From: an uncultured Lactobacillus sp.
Lineage (GTDB): Bacteria; Bacillota; Bacilli; Lactobacillales; Lactobacillaceae
Reading direction: 5' to 3'
NCBI GenBank assembly: GCA_937874695.1
Contig: CALNAJ010000045.1
Location: 27,937-91,936 of the forward strand
DNA: 64,000 bases
Shown here: positions 33,044-42,304 of the stretch, piece by piece
Numbering within the stretch: position 1 is the first letter of the stretch
Layout of the letters: every line of letters starts with the position of its first letter
The notes under the pieces: generated by a model
Seen by the model: the letters and a program-made list of their open reading frames with translations, nothing else
What the model was told of the DNA's origin: nothing
Databases searched by the model: none
Made by a program: the position numbers and the translations under genes

Positions 33044-34340
33044 ATCTCACCGTCTCATGAATCAGCGTCAGCGGTTCGGCCGAGTCACTGATTTCAATGT
33101 TGGCGTATAACAGATCCTTGATGTCGTCAACGTTTTCGCGATCACTGTAGATGGTCAATAATGAGTCGCCAGCGGCTACCTTGTCGCCGACCTTCTTGCT
33201 CATCATGATCCCAACAGCGTAGTCCAGCTTGTCGTCAGCCTTTTGCCGGCCACCACCAAGCAACATGCTGGCAACACCCATTTCGTCAGCTTCGACCCGG
33301 CTAACGACACCAGCCGTCTTAGCTGGCAATGGAATCTTGTACTTAGCCTGTGGCATGATTTCTGGATGATCAATAACGCTCCGGTCCCCACCTTGTGCGG
33401 CAACCATGTCACCGAATTTCTTGAGCGCTGAACCGTCCGTGATCGTGCCTTCACACATCTTACGTGCTTCAGCCATGCTGTCAGTCTTGCCGGACATCAC
33501 GACCATGTAAGAGCCAAGTGTCAGTACCAAATCAGTAATGTCAGCAGGCGCTTTACCCTTCAAGAGGTCGATGGATTCCTTGATTTCCAAGGCGTTCCCA
33601 ATGGCATTCCCCAAAGGTTGATTCATATCGGAAATGATGGCCATGCAGTTCATGCCGACCCCTTTACCAATACCAACCAAGGCCTTGGCGAGTTCCCGAG
33701 AATCGTCCAGCGTCTTCATGAAGGCCCCGGAACCAGTCTTCACATCGATGACCAGTGCATCCGTGCCAGAAGCAATCTTCTTACTCATGATGGAGCTGGC
33801 GATCAATGGAATTGAATCGACCGTATCGGTCACATCCCGCAAGGCATAAATCTTCTTATCAGCAGGCGCAATGTTCCCGGTTGCCCCGACAATGGCTAGG
33901 CCTTCGTTTTGAACTTGTTTGATAAAGTCCGCTTCGCTGATTTCCACTTGGTAGCCTGGAATCGCTTCCAATTTATCCAATGTGCCACCCGTGTGCCCAA
34001 GGCCCCGGCCAGAGATCATTGGAACGGGAATGCCCAGAGCAGCAACGATTGGTGCCAATGGGATACTGGTCTTATCGCCGACCCCACCGGTTGAATGCTT
34101 GTCGACCTTGATGCCGTCGATGCTCGATAAGTCCAAATGGTCCCCAGACTTCATCATGGCCATCGTCAGCTCGGAACGTTCTGCATCGGTCATATCCTTG
34201 AAGTAAGTCGCCATCAAAAAGGCACTGGTTTGGTAATCAGGAATTTCACCGGAAACAACACCGTCCACGAAAGTTTGAATCTCTTCCTTGGTCAATTCGC
34301 CACCGTTACGTTTCTTATCAATAATGTCAACCATTCTCAT
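33042..34340 (-). CDS. pdp: Pyrimidine-nucleoside phosphorylase
   Basis: 432 residues, full length. It splits uridine, thymidine and deoxyuridine to base and (deoxy)ribose 1-phosphate. Signatures are MRMVDIIDKKRNGGELT, DKHSTGGVGDKTS (phosphate binding), SGRGLGHTGGTLDKLEAIPG and KTGSGAFMKTLDDSRELA. ATG at 34340 has GGAG 10 bases upstream. Last gene of the deo operon. Some annotations use deoA. Confidence 0.95.
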   Translation of the reverse strand: MRMVDIIDKKRNGGELTKEEIQTFVDGVVSGEIPDYQTSAFLMATYFKDMTDAERSELTMAMMKSGDHLDLSSIDGIKVDKHSTGGVGDKTSIPLAPIVAALGIPVPMISGRGLGHTGGTLDKLEAIPGYQVEISEADFIKQVQNEGLAIVGATGNIAPADKKIYALRDVTDTVDSIPLIASSIMSKKIASGTDALVIDVKTGSGAFMKTLDDSRELAKALVGIGKGVGMNCMAIISDMNQPLGNAIGNALEIKESIDLLKGKAPADITDLVLTLGSYMVVMSGKTDSMAEARKMCEGTITDGSALKKFGDMVAAQGGDRSVIDHPEIMPQAKYKIPLPAKTAGVVSRVEADEMGVASMLLGGGRQKADDKLDYAVGIMMSKKVGDKVAAGDSLLTIYSDRENVDDIKDLLYANIEISDSAEPLTLIHETVR

Positions 34341-34381
34341 GTTTCAGCCACTCCATTTCTAATTGGATGCGGTCACCGCGG

Positions 34382-35338
34382 CTAGGCCGTCGGGGTAACC
34401 TTAAGTAGTTGTGCTGCTGCGTGTTGATCAATAATCAAGCAATTCGGATAACCACCCCTGAGGGCCGCCTTGACTGCCGGCACCTTCGCATCGCCAGCCG
34501 CCACCAGAATCGAATGTTCCTTCTGACGGAGGTTGTCGAGGTCGATACCGATGGTCCGCTGATTCAACTGCCGATCGACGACTTCACCATTTTCGTCGAT
34601 GTAGCGAGAGAAGATATCCCCCACCGCATGGGCCTGTAAGAAGTTCTTTTCACGCTCCTGCAGGTACTCCAGTTGAAAGACCAGCGCAGAGTTACGGACG
34701 GTCCCCACAGAATAAATCGCAATATTGGCTTTTCTTCCCAACTCGAGCAGGTACTGAATGTGTCGCTCAGCTTCCACCAATTCCTTAGTTTGTTGGTGGT
34801 CAAAGATGACCGGCAGCGGTAAGTATTGGGGCACGGCGTGAAAGGCATTGGCAAAGGCGTCAATACTTTCATACGCGTAGGTGTGCTCCGTCGCATAACT
34901 CACGCTTCCCTTGAGTTGAATCACCTCGACACCCGTTAAGGTATCGGGCTGTAGATTCGAACCAATCGCATAGATGGTCTTCCCCCATCCGATCCCGATG
35001 ATGTCGTGTTCGGACACGATTTCTTCGAGATAGTGCGCCGCATACTGACCGACCGTGTTAAGTAGCTCACTGGCTACCGTTAACTGGGTCGGCACCACGT
35101 GAACTTCCACGTGATAAGCCTGGGTCAGCGCCCGCTCCAGCGTTTGAACGTCCTGGACTGGGTCCACAATCTGAATCCGTACCAGGCCCTGCTCTCTGGC
35201 AAACTGTAGCAAGCGCGACACTGTTGGACGAGAGATACCGAGCTGGTGGGCAATTTGACTTTGACTCTGGTCCGATTGATAGTACATCTTAGCCACGGCT
35301 AAGCTCTGTGCTAGTCGTTGTGCCGTTGTCTCTGCCAT
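34382..35338 (-). CDS. deoR: SorC/DeoR-type sugar-binding transcriptional regulator of the deo operon
   Basis: 318 residues from the ATG at 35338, which has GGAGGG 7 bases upstream. N-terminal helix-turn-helix QSQIAHQLGISRPTVSRLLQ, then a SorC-type sugar-phosphate-binding domain with GIGWGKTIYAIGSNL and GDIFSRYIDENGEVV. It lies inside the operon it should control; the likely effector is deoxyribose 5-phosphate, as in Bacillus DeoR. Name given by context. Confidence 0.88.
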   Translation of the reverse strand: MAETTAQRLAQSLAVAKMYYQSDQSQSQIAHQLGISRPTVSRLLQFAREQGLVRIQIVDPVQDVQTLERALTQAYHVEVHVVPTQLTVASELLNTVGQYAAHYLEEIVSEHDIIGIGWGKTIYAIGSNLQPDTLTGVEVIQLKGSVSYATEHTYAYESIDAFANAFHAVPQYLPLPVIFDHQQTKELVEAERHIQYLLELGRKANIAIYSVGTVRNSALVFQLEYLQEREKNFLQAHAVGDIFSRYIDENGEVVDRQLNQRTIGIDLDNLRQKEHSILVAAGDAKVPAVKAALRGGYPNCLIIDQHAAAQLLKVTPTA

Positions 35339-35433
35339 GTGTTTGCCCTCCTTATGATTTTTAAATGTGTTACCAGACTTAAAATTGGTGGCCACTAGCT
35401 GCTCTTAAAGCGCTGCGACCACCAACTTCAGGG

Positions 35434-36141
35434 TTACTCTGCAATGGCAGCTTCCAAAGCAACCTTGATCATATCGTTGAAGGACGTTTCACGCTCTTCG
35501 GGACTCGTAGATTCACCGGTAACCAAGTGATTACTGATGGTCAGAACGGATAAGGCCTTGACGTGGTACTTCACTGCGATCAGGAACAGTGCTGCTGATT
35601 CCATTTCGGTAGCGATCACACCATAGTCGACCAACTTTTGCCGGTCCATTTCATCGTTGTAGAAGCGGTCCTCGGCCAGAATGTTCCCAACCTTAACCGG
35701 AATCTGCATGTCCTTGGCAGCGTGGTACGCGGCGTCCAGTAACCCGAAGTCACTCAACGTTGCGTAGTAGATGCCCCCGCCAAAGACGTTGTGAATAATG
35801 GCGGAATCCGTCGTTGACCCCTGTGCCAGAACCACGTCGCGGACGTGAACGTCTGGACTCATCCCGCCGGCCGTACCGACCCGGAAGAGTTTCTTGGCAC
35901 CGTAATCATTGATCAGTTCGTGAGCGTAAATGGAAATGGACGGAATCCCCATCCCAGTTCCTTGAACGGAAATCCGGTGACCCTTGTAAGTCCCGGTGTA
36001 CCCAAAGGCATTCCGGACCTTGTTGTAGCAGACTGGATTTTCTAAGAACGTTTCGGCAATGTACTTCGCCCGTAATGGATCACCGGGCATTAAGACAGTA
36101 TCGGCGATATCGCCCATTTTTGCTTCCAAATGGTTACTCAT
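35434..36141 (-). CDS. deoD: Purine nucleoside phosphorylase, DeoD type
   Basis: 235 residues, hexameric PNP family. Signatures are PGDPLRAKYIAETFL (phosphate loop), GTGMGIPSISIYAHELI, FRVGTAGGMSPDVHVRDVVLA, and ATEMESAALFLIAVKYH (ribose binding). Phosphorolyses purine (deoxy)nucleosides. Ribosome site GGAGGAAAA; 23 bases behind deoB. Confidence 0.96.
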   Translation of the reverse strand: MSNHLEAKMGDIADTVLMPGDPLRAKYIAETFLENPVCYNKVRNAFGYTGTYKGHRISVQGTGMGIPSISIYAHELINDYGAKKLFRVGTAGGMSPDVHVRDVVLAQGSTTDSAIIHNVFGGGIYYATLSDFGLLDAAYHAAKDMQIPVKVGNILAEDRFYNDEMDRQKLVDYGVIATEMESAALFLIAVKYHVKALSVLTISNHLVTGESTSPEERETSFNDMIKVALEAAIAE

Positions 36142-36164
36142 GATGGTTTTCCTCCTCGGTTGCG

Positions 36165-37352
36165 CTACTTCAAGTCAGCTAAGAAACTGTGGCCTTCATT
36201 GTTGCCAGCCACGCCAAAGTTATCCAACACAGTTGCACCAAAGTCTGAGAACGGTGACCGGATGCCTAAGCTCCCACCCTGCTTAAAGCCTGGGGAGTAA
36301 GCCAATAATGGGACAAATTCACGGGTGTGGTCCGTCCCAGTGTAGGTTGGGTCGTTCCCATGGTCGGCGGTGATCATCAACAGGTCATCGTCATTCATGT
36401 TCGCCATAACCGTGCCGAGCCGTTGGTCAAAGTCCATCAAGGCTTGACCAAAGCCCTTAGGATTCCGACGGTGACCATACATCGCATCGAAGTCCACCAG
36501 GTTCGTGAAGCAGAAGCCGGTAAAATCTTCTTGCATGACGTGGTCCACGTGGTCCATCCCGTCCATGTTGCTTTCGTTATGGTAGCCTTCGTCGATTCCA
36601 TGACCGGAGAAGATATCGTTGATTTTCCCAACACCGACCACGTGAACGCCAGCAGCTTGTAGCCGATCCATGTCGGTCTCACCGGTTGGTTCCAGCGTGA
36701 AGTCACGTCGGTTAGCCGTCCGCGTAAAGTGATCGGCATCTGGTCCAACGTATGGCCGGGCAATGATCCGGCCAATCAGGTATTCTGGGCCGTTGACCAA
36801 TGAACGTGCATATTCACAGATCTTGTAGAGTTCATCCAATGGAATGACTTCTTCGTGTGCCGCAATCTGCAAGACGGAATCCCCAGACGTGTAAACGATC
36901 AGATTGCCCTTGGCCATCTGTTGTTCACCCAATTCGGCAATGATCTTAGTGCCGGATTCGGGACGGTTACCGATGACTTTGCGGCCAGAAAACGTTTCCA
37001 ATTTCTTGATGATATCAGCAGGAAAACCGTTAGGGAACGTGTCGAGGGCCTTACGAACAGGCAGACCCATCATTTCCCAGTGGCCGTCCATAGAATCTTT
37101 ACCGGCAGAGATTTCTTGCATTTTACCGTAATAAGCGTGTGGCGCATCGACTGCGGGAACACCCTCGATTGGTGTATCCCGGAGATTGGATATCCCCAAT
37201 TTAGCCAGGTTCGGTAAGGCTAGCTTGCCCGCGTAGTAGTGACCGACGTGGCCCAAGGTATCGGCCCCAGCGTCACCGTATTTCTCAGAGTCCGGTGCGG
37301 CCCCCGTCCCAACAGAATCCATAACTAAACCGAAAATGCGTTTAAACTTCAT
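36165..37352 (-). CDS. deoB: Phosphopentomutase
   Basis: 395 residues. Converts (deoxy)ribose 1-phosphate to the 5-phosphate. An alkaline-phosphatase-fold metalloenzyme with FGLVMDSVGTGAAPDSEKYG at the start and the metal-binding MITADHGNDPTYTGTDHTRE late in the protein. Placed between deoC and deoD with 30- and 23-base gaps. Confidence 0.96.
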   Translation of the reverse strand: MKFKRIFGLVMDSVGTGAAPDSEKYGDAGADTLGHVGHYYAGKLALPNLAKLGISNLRDTPIEGVPAVDAPHAYYGKMQEISAGKDSMDGHWEMMGLPVRKALDTFPNGFPADIIKKLETFSGRKVIGNRPESGTKIIAELGEQQMAKGNLIVYTSGDSVLQIAAHEEVIPLDELYKICEYARSLVNGPEYLIGRIIARPYVGPDADHFTRTANRRDFTLEPTGETDMDRLQAAGVHVVGVGKINDIFSGHGIDEGYHNESNMDGMDHVDHVMQEDFTGFCFTNLVDFDAMYGHRRNPKGFGQALMDFDQRLGTVMANMNDDDLLMITADHGNDPTYTGTDHTREFVPLLAYSPGFKQGGSLGIRSPFSDFGATVLDNFGVAGNNEGHSFLADLK

Positions 37353-37381
37353 ATCCGTATCCCCACTTTCACAAACTTATT

Positions 37382-38071
37382 TTAGTAGCCTGACTTCGTC
37401 CCAGTAGCTTCGCCGGTCAAAATAGCAACCGTTGCGCTGACACCTAAACGACTAGCACCAGCATCGATCATAGCTAAGGCTTCGTCCTTGCTGTGAATCC
37501 CACCGGAAGCCTTAACGCCTAAACGGTCGCCAACGGTCTCACGCATTAATTTAACGTCTTCGAGCTTGGCACCTGCGGTTGAGAAACCAGTAGAGGTCTT
37601 AACAAAGTCGGCACCGGCTTGTTCACTCAACTTGCATGCGCGGATGATTTCTTCGTTGTTCAACAGGCAGGTTTCCAAGATAACCTTGAGCAGCTTGCCC
37701 TTGGCGTGAACGGCTTCGGCTAAGGCGAGAATGTCCCGGCCAACTTTATCATTGTTACCGGCTTTCAATTCACCGACGTTGATGACCATATCGATTTCTT
37801 CGGCACCATCATCGATTGCTTTGTTTGCTTCAAAAACTTCGCTGTCGGTTGCCATGGCCCCTAGTGGAAAACCAACAACGGCGATAGGATTGACGTCGCT
37901 GTCCTTCAATTGCTCAGCAACGAACGGAATCCAGTAGGAGTTAACACAGACAGAAGCCGTGTCGAATTGCTTGGCTTCGTCACAGGTTTGCTTGATGCTA
38001 GCCTCGGTGGCATCGGCCTTTAAGTTAGTGTGATCCATGTATTTTGCTAATTGTGCAGTCGTTAATGTCAT
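37382..38071 (-). CDS. deoC: Deoxyribose-phosphate aldolase
   Basis: 229 residues. Cleaves 2-deoxyribose 5-phosphate to acetaldehyde and glyceraldehyde 3-phosphate. The Schiff-base lysine lies in DFVKTSTGFS, and the proton-relay lysine in GVKASGGIHS; the start has MDHTNLKADATEASI. First gene of the deoC-deoB-deoD-deoR-pdp operon; ribosome site AAAGGGG. Confidence 0.96.
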   Translation of the reverse strand: MTLTTAQLAKYMDHTNLKADATEASIKQTCDEAKQFDTASVCVNSYWIPFVAEQLKDSDVNPIAVVGFPLGAMATDSEVFEANKAIDDGAEEIDMVINVGELKAGNNDKVGRDILALAEAVHAKGKLLKVILETCLLNNEEIIRACKLSEQAGADFVKTSTGFSTAGAKLEDVKLMRETVGDRLGVKASGGIHSKDEALAMIDAGASRLGVSATVAILTGEATGTKSGY

Positions 38072-38101
38072 AATATGAAACCCCTTTCATTTATCACAAT
38101 T

Positions 38102-38130
38102 AGCATAACGGATTCCTGCACGTTTGTAAA
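38102..38130 (-). promoter_or_regulatory. Promoter of the deo operon
   Basis: Minus strand: -35 TTTACA (38125-38130), 17-bp spacer, -10 TATGCT (38102-38107), 31 bases before the deoC start. Confidence 0.6.
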
Positions 38131-38202
38131 GCAAAATCTTGAAATTCTGTTCAGCAACCCCGTTAATTGTGTTACGGTGCACAGGTTGAAAATGCTTTCT
38201 AG

Positions 38203-38216
38203 TAAACCGCTTTACG
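38203..38216. promoter_or_regulatory. CcpA/LacI-type palindrome upstream of deoC
   Basis: GTAAACCGCTTTAC with G behind it, nearly identical to the rbsD operator (GTAAACCGTTTTAC). It lies about 75 bases upstream of the -35 box. Confidence 0.45.
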
Positions 38217-38372
38217 TGTTGGAAGCAAGCTTTCATTGTGGTGTCACGTGTGCAAGAAATGCCCCTTTTAGTGTCGGCTATGTACATTTAGTAAGCTGGA
38301 ATTCATGACAAAAAAACCTGCTTTTTTGTCATGGGCCATAGAAATTGAGCAATTTTTGCGAAAAAATTTTAC

Positions 38373-38406
38373 AAAAAAAGGCCTCAGCAATTACTCACTG
38401 AGGTCT
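38373..38406 (-). terminator. Terminator behind rlmCD
   Basis: Stem of ACCTCAG and CTGAGGC type with a 10-nt loop, followed on the minus strand by T7; 15 bases beyond the stop. Confidence 0.75.
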
Positions 38407-38420
38407 TCATTCAGACTAAT

Positions 38421-39788
38421 TTACTTTTTTACTAATACCGTGACGCTTTCCACGTGTGGTGTCTGTGGGAATTGGTCAACGGGTTGGATTGGGCCGTCAA
38501 TTTCATAGCCGAGTTCTTGGAACCGGGCCACGTCACGAACCAACGTTGCTGGGTTACAGCTGACGTAAACGACCTTCTTAGGTCCCATCTTAGCGGTGGA
38601 ATCAATCAGGCTTTCTGCCAGACCCTTGCGTGGTGGATCGACCACGACAACATCAGGCTTAACGCCGTCTTCTTGCCACTTGGCCATTTGGTATTCAGCC
38701 TTGTTGATTTCGAAGGTCACGTTGCTCAAATGATTCTTCTGAGCGTTGACCTTGGCATCTTCAATGGCTTCAGAAACCACATCGACCCCGTAAACTTGCT
38801 TGGCATGCTTAGCCAAGGCCAGTGAAATCGTCCCGATCCCACAGTAGGCATCGATCACAGTTTCTTCACCGGTCAGACCAGCCTTGTCGATAGCCATTTG
38901 GTACAGCTTTTCAGTCTGTTGCGGGTTCACTTGGTAGAATGACCGCGCTGAAATGGCGAAGGTCAACCCTAACAGGCTATCCTCGATAGTAGGCTTGCCG
39001 TACAGCGTCCGCGTCACGTTACCCATGATGACATTCGTCTTCTTGGCGTTAACGTTCAGAACGATGCTGGTGACCTCTGGTAAGGCCTGGTGAATTTGGT
39101 CGACCAGTTGGGCCTGACTTGGCATCTTCTGCGTCCGGCTGATCAGCACAATCATCATTTCATGACTGTAGTAGCCACGCCGAACCATGATGTTGCGGAT
39201 AACACCCTTGTCACTGATTTCATTGTAGGCCGGAATCTCAAATTGACGGAGAATGTCGCGAACCTTAACAATGGCAGCGTCAATAGCTGGATCTTGGATG
39301 TAGAAGTCCGTCAATGGAATCAAGTCATGACTGTGTTGCCGGTAGAAACCGGTTTCCAGTTGACCCTTGATCATCCGAACAGGGACTTGCGCCTTGTTCC
39401 GGTATTGGGTAGGATTTTCCATCCCCAACGTTGGGGCAACTTCAACGTCTTGGTGGTCCTTACTGAAGAGTTCAGCAATCTGGTGTTGCTTGAACTTCAA
39501 TTGCGCCGGGTAAGCCAAGTGTTGTAATGGCGCAATCCCGGTTTGACGGTACGTCTTATCAACGTCCGTCACCCGGTCTGGTGATTCAGATTTCCAGGCG
39601 ATTGCCCGGGCAAAACCATAGTGGCTTTGAACTTTAGTGACCTGAATCGTCAGTTCTTCGCCAGGTAAGGCATTTTCGATGAACAATGGGAAATCGTCCA
39701 CCTTAGCCACACCCATCCCCTGATAAGTCAGGTCGGCGATCGTGACGTCGAGACGTTCATTCTTTGCTACTGGTGCTTTAGTTTTCAT
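38421..39788 (-). CDS. rlmCD: 23S rRNA (uracil-5-)-methyltransferase, RumA family
   Basis: 455 residues. An N-terminal TRAM domain (about 8-65; DLTYQGMGVAKVDDFPLFIE) is followed by a SAM-dependent domain with DAYCGIGTISLALAKHAKQV, DVVVVDPPRKGL and VYVSCNPATLVRD, which carries the nucleophilic Cys. No N-terminal FeS cysteine set is visible, as in Bacillus RlmCD. It makes m5U in 23S rRNA. Also named rlmD or rumA. Confidence 0.92.
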   Translation of the reverse strand: MKTKAPVAKNERLDVTIADLTYQGMGVAKVDDFPLFIENALPGEELTIQVTKVQSHYGFARAIAWKSESPDRVTDVDKTYRQTGIAPLQHLAYPAQLKFKQHQIAELFSKDHQDVEVAPTLGMENPTQYRNKAQVPVRMIKGQLETGFYRQHSHDLIPLTDFYIQDPAIDAAIVKVRDILRQFEIPAYNEISDKGVIRNIMVRRGYYSHEMMIVLISRTQKMPSQAQLVDQIHQALPEVTSIVLNVNAKKTNVIMGNVTRTLYGKPTIEDSLLGLTFAISARSFYQVNPQQTEKLYQMAIDKAGLTGEETVIDAYCGIGTISLALAKHAKQVYGVDVVSEAIEDAKVNAQKNHLSNVTFEINKAEYQMAKWQEDGVKPDVVVVDPPRKGLAESLIDSTAKMGPKKVVYVSCNPATLVRDVARFQELGYEIDGPIQPVDQFPQTPHVESVTVLVKK

Positions 39789-39851
39789 GTGTACTCCTTA
39801 ATGAGAAAGGGACTTTGCCACTAAATGTTCGTGCAAAATCCCTTCAGTATC

Positions 39852-40865
39852 TTAATCTTCCGTTTGACGTTCGCCTTCGGGCAGGCTTTCGACCTGCTTG
39901 ACGAAGCGCTGTTCTGCTTCCAGAACTTCCGGCGATTCACTCGTAACCGCCGAATCTGGGATAGCGTCTAGGTTGGCGTACATCTCAATGTGTTGACCGA
40001 GGTTCCGGAACTTCATTGGGGCATCGCCACCATACTCGCCATCCAGGTTGATCATCATTCGCTCCTCGACCGGCTTGGCGATCACCTTGCTGGTCTTCTT
40101 GTAAATGATGTGGGGGTCGTTGATGTGCTTCCCCCCGTTCAAGACTAAGCCCATCAACCGGAGGATTTCCGGCATGCTGGCCGTCTTGACGATGATCATG
40201 GTGAACTTCCCATCATCCAACGCGGCGTCGGGCACAATCTGCTCGAAGCCCCCGATGGAATTGGTCAGTGCCAAGAGAAACATGGACGCTTTGCCGCGGA
40301 AATGACCACCGTCATAGGTCAAGTCCATATCAATGGGCTTGATTCGTGGCAAAAGCTCGGCACCCTTCAACAGGTATGCCAGATAGCCGAAGATAGACTT
40401 CAAGTTAGATGGGACGTCGTAAGTCAGCTCCGTCAGTAGTCCCCCACCGGCGATGTTGATAAAGTAAGTCTCACCCGCCTGACCGATATCCATCTTAATG
40501 GTCTGATCCTTCAGGACAACCTTCGCTGCCGCTAACGGATCTTCGCGCGGGATGTGAAGCGCCCGGGCATAATCATTCGTGGTACCGGCAGGAATAATGG
40601 CCATTTTAGGACGATGCGGCAATCCAGCAATCCCGTTGACAACTTGATTGATCGTCCCATCGCCTCCGGCAGCCACGATCAACTCAAAGCCGGCTTTCGC
40701 TACTCTGGTTGCTTCGTTTTGTGCCGAGTTGGGATCGGCTGTGGTGGCAAAGGCACTCGTTTCGTACCCCGCCTGTTCAAACACCGCTAGAATATCAATC
40801 AGGTCTTTTTTCAGCGCCTCACGCCCTGAAGTTGGATTATAAATGACCCGTGCCCGTTTACGCAT
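39852..40865 (-). CDS. dgkB: Diacylglycerol kinase (soluble, DgkB type)
   Basis: 337 residues. Phosphorylates diacylglycerol released during lipoteichoic acid synthesis back to phosphatidic acid. Signatures are RVIYNPTSGREALKKDL, VAAGGDGTINQVVNGI and IPAGTTNDYARAL. A C-terminal acidic tail of about 40 residues is longer than usual. 17 bases behind gatB in the gatCAB-dgkB run. Confidence 0.95.
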   Translation of the reverse strand: MRKRARVIYNPTSGREALKKDLIDILAVFEQAGYETSAFATTADPNSAQNEATRVAKAGFELIVAAGGDGTINQVVNGIAGLPHRPKMAIIPAGTTNDYARALHIPREDPLAAAKVVLKDQTIKMDIGQAGETYFINIAGGGLLTELTYDVPSNLKSIFGYLAYLLKGAELLPRIKPIDMDLTYDGGHFRGKASMFLLALTNSIGGFEQIVPDAALDDGKFTMIIVKTASMPEILRLMGLVLNGGKHINDPHIIYKKTSKVIAKPVEERMMINLDGEYGGDAPMKFRNLGQHIEMYANLDAIPDSAVTSESPEVLEAEQRFVKQVESLPEGERQTED

Positions 40866-40882
40866 GATGTGCCTCCATTGCT

Positions 40883-42304
40883 CTATTGCTGTAATGCTGC
40901 CATCAACAATTTGTTAACGACTTGCGGGTTAGCTTGCCCGTGCGTTTGCTTCATGATTTGACCAACTAAGAACCCAACGGCCCGTTTCTTACCATTGTTA
41001 AAGTCTTCGATGGATTGTGGATTTGACTGCAAAACATCGTCGACGATTGGCTGTAACTTAGCAGGATCTGACAATTGTACCAGACCGTTCTTCTCAACGA
41101 ATGCCTTAGGTTCTTCACCATTGGTAATCGCCTTGAAGACCTTCTTGGCCATCTTGCTAGAAATCGTCCCGTCAGAAATCAGGTTGATCATGCCAGCCAG
41201 GTTAGCTGGTTTCAACTTCGTGGCTTGTAAGTCAACGTGGTTGTCGTTCAGGTAGGCGTTAACGTCCCCTTGCAGGTAGTTAGCGGCCATCTTAGGATCT
41301 GCTTTCAATGCAACCGTGGCATCGAAGAAGTCAGACATTTCCTTGGTCTGGGTGATAACCATGGCGTCATAATCCGTCAAGCCAAGCTCGTTGACGTAAC
41401 GTTCACGCCGCTTAGTTGGCATTTCTGGCATGGCATCGCCGAGTTCCTTGATCCAGTCATCACTGATGTTCAGTGCTGGCAGATCGGGTTCTGGGAAGTA
41501 CCGGTAATCATCAGCGCCGGCCTTGACCCGCATCAGAATAGTTTCACCGGTCTTTTCGTCAAACCGCCGCGTTTCTTGTTGAACCGCGCCGCCAGACATC
41601 AAGACTTGTTGTTGCCGCTTTTCTTCGTACTCCAACCCACGTTGGACGTAGTTAAAGGAGTTCAAGTTCTTCAGCTCAGTCTTCGTCCCGAACTTTTCTT
41701 GACCGACAGGCCGAACGGAAATGTTGACGTCGACCCGCATAGAACCTTCTTCCATCTTCACATCGGAGATCCCAGTAAACTGGATACGTTGACGCAGAGC
41801 TTCCAAGTAGGCATAGGCTTCAGCAGGTGAAGCGATGTCTGGCTTAGAAACAATTTCAATCAACGGCGTCCCTTGCCGGTTCAAATCGACGTAAGAATAG
41901 TCGCGTTCATGGGTGTTCTTCCCAGCATCTTCTTCAATATGCATTTCAGAAATACCGATTTTCTTCTTCACGCCATCAACGTCAACTTCGACCCAACCGT
42001 CATGACCGATAGGCTTGTCGGATTGGGTAATCTGGTAAGCCTTAGGGTTATCAGGATAGAAGTAGTTCTTCCGGTCAAAGTGCGTGTGTTGTTCAACGGT
42101 CGCATGCAAGGCCAAAGCCGCAATGATCCCATCGGCAACGACACCCTTGTTGGTCGTTGGCAGAACACCAGGATAACCAAAGTCAATGACGTTGGTGTTG
42201 GCGTTAGGGTCAGCACCGTAAGCAACGGGGGATGGGCTAAAGATCTTTGAATTTGTCTTTAACTCAATGTGGACTTCTAGTCCAATCGTAGTTTCAAAGT
42301 TCAT
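40883..42304 (-). CDS. gatB: Asp-tRNA(Asn)/Glu-tRNA(Gln) amidotransferase subunit B
   Basis: 473 residues. Binds misacylated Glu-tRNA(Gln) or Asp-tRNA(Asn) and activates the side chain. Signatures are TTIGLEVHIELKTNSKIFS, RKNYFYPDNPKAYQI and the C-terminal YqeY-like helical domain with SKMAKKVFKAI and GFLVGQIMKQTHGQANP. Its ATG overlaps the gatA stop by one base (TAATG), which suggests translational coupling. Confidence 0.97.
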   Translation of the reverse strand: MNFETTIGLEVHIELKTNSKIFSPSPVAYGADPNANTNVIDFGYPGVLPTTNKGVVADGIIAALALHATVEQHTHFDRKNYFYPDNPKAYQITQSDKPIGHDGWVEVDVDGVKKKIGISEMHIEEDAGKNTHERDYSYVDLNRQGTPLIEIVSKPDIASPAEAYAYLEALRQRIQFTGISDVKMEEGSMRVDVNISVRPVGQEKFGTKTELKNLNSFNYVQRGLEYEEKRQQQVLMSGGAVQQETRRFDEKTGETILMRVKAGADDYRYFPEPDLPALNISDDWIKELGDAMPEMPTKRRERYVNELGLTDYDAMVITQTKEMSDFFDATVALKADPKMAANYLQGDVNAYLNDNHVDLQATKLKPANLAGMINLISDGTISSKMAKKVFKAITNGEEPKAFVEKNGLVQLSDPAKLQPIVDDVLQSNPQSIEDFNNGKKRAVGFLVGQIMKQTHGQANPQVVNKLLMAALQQ

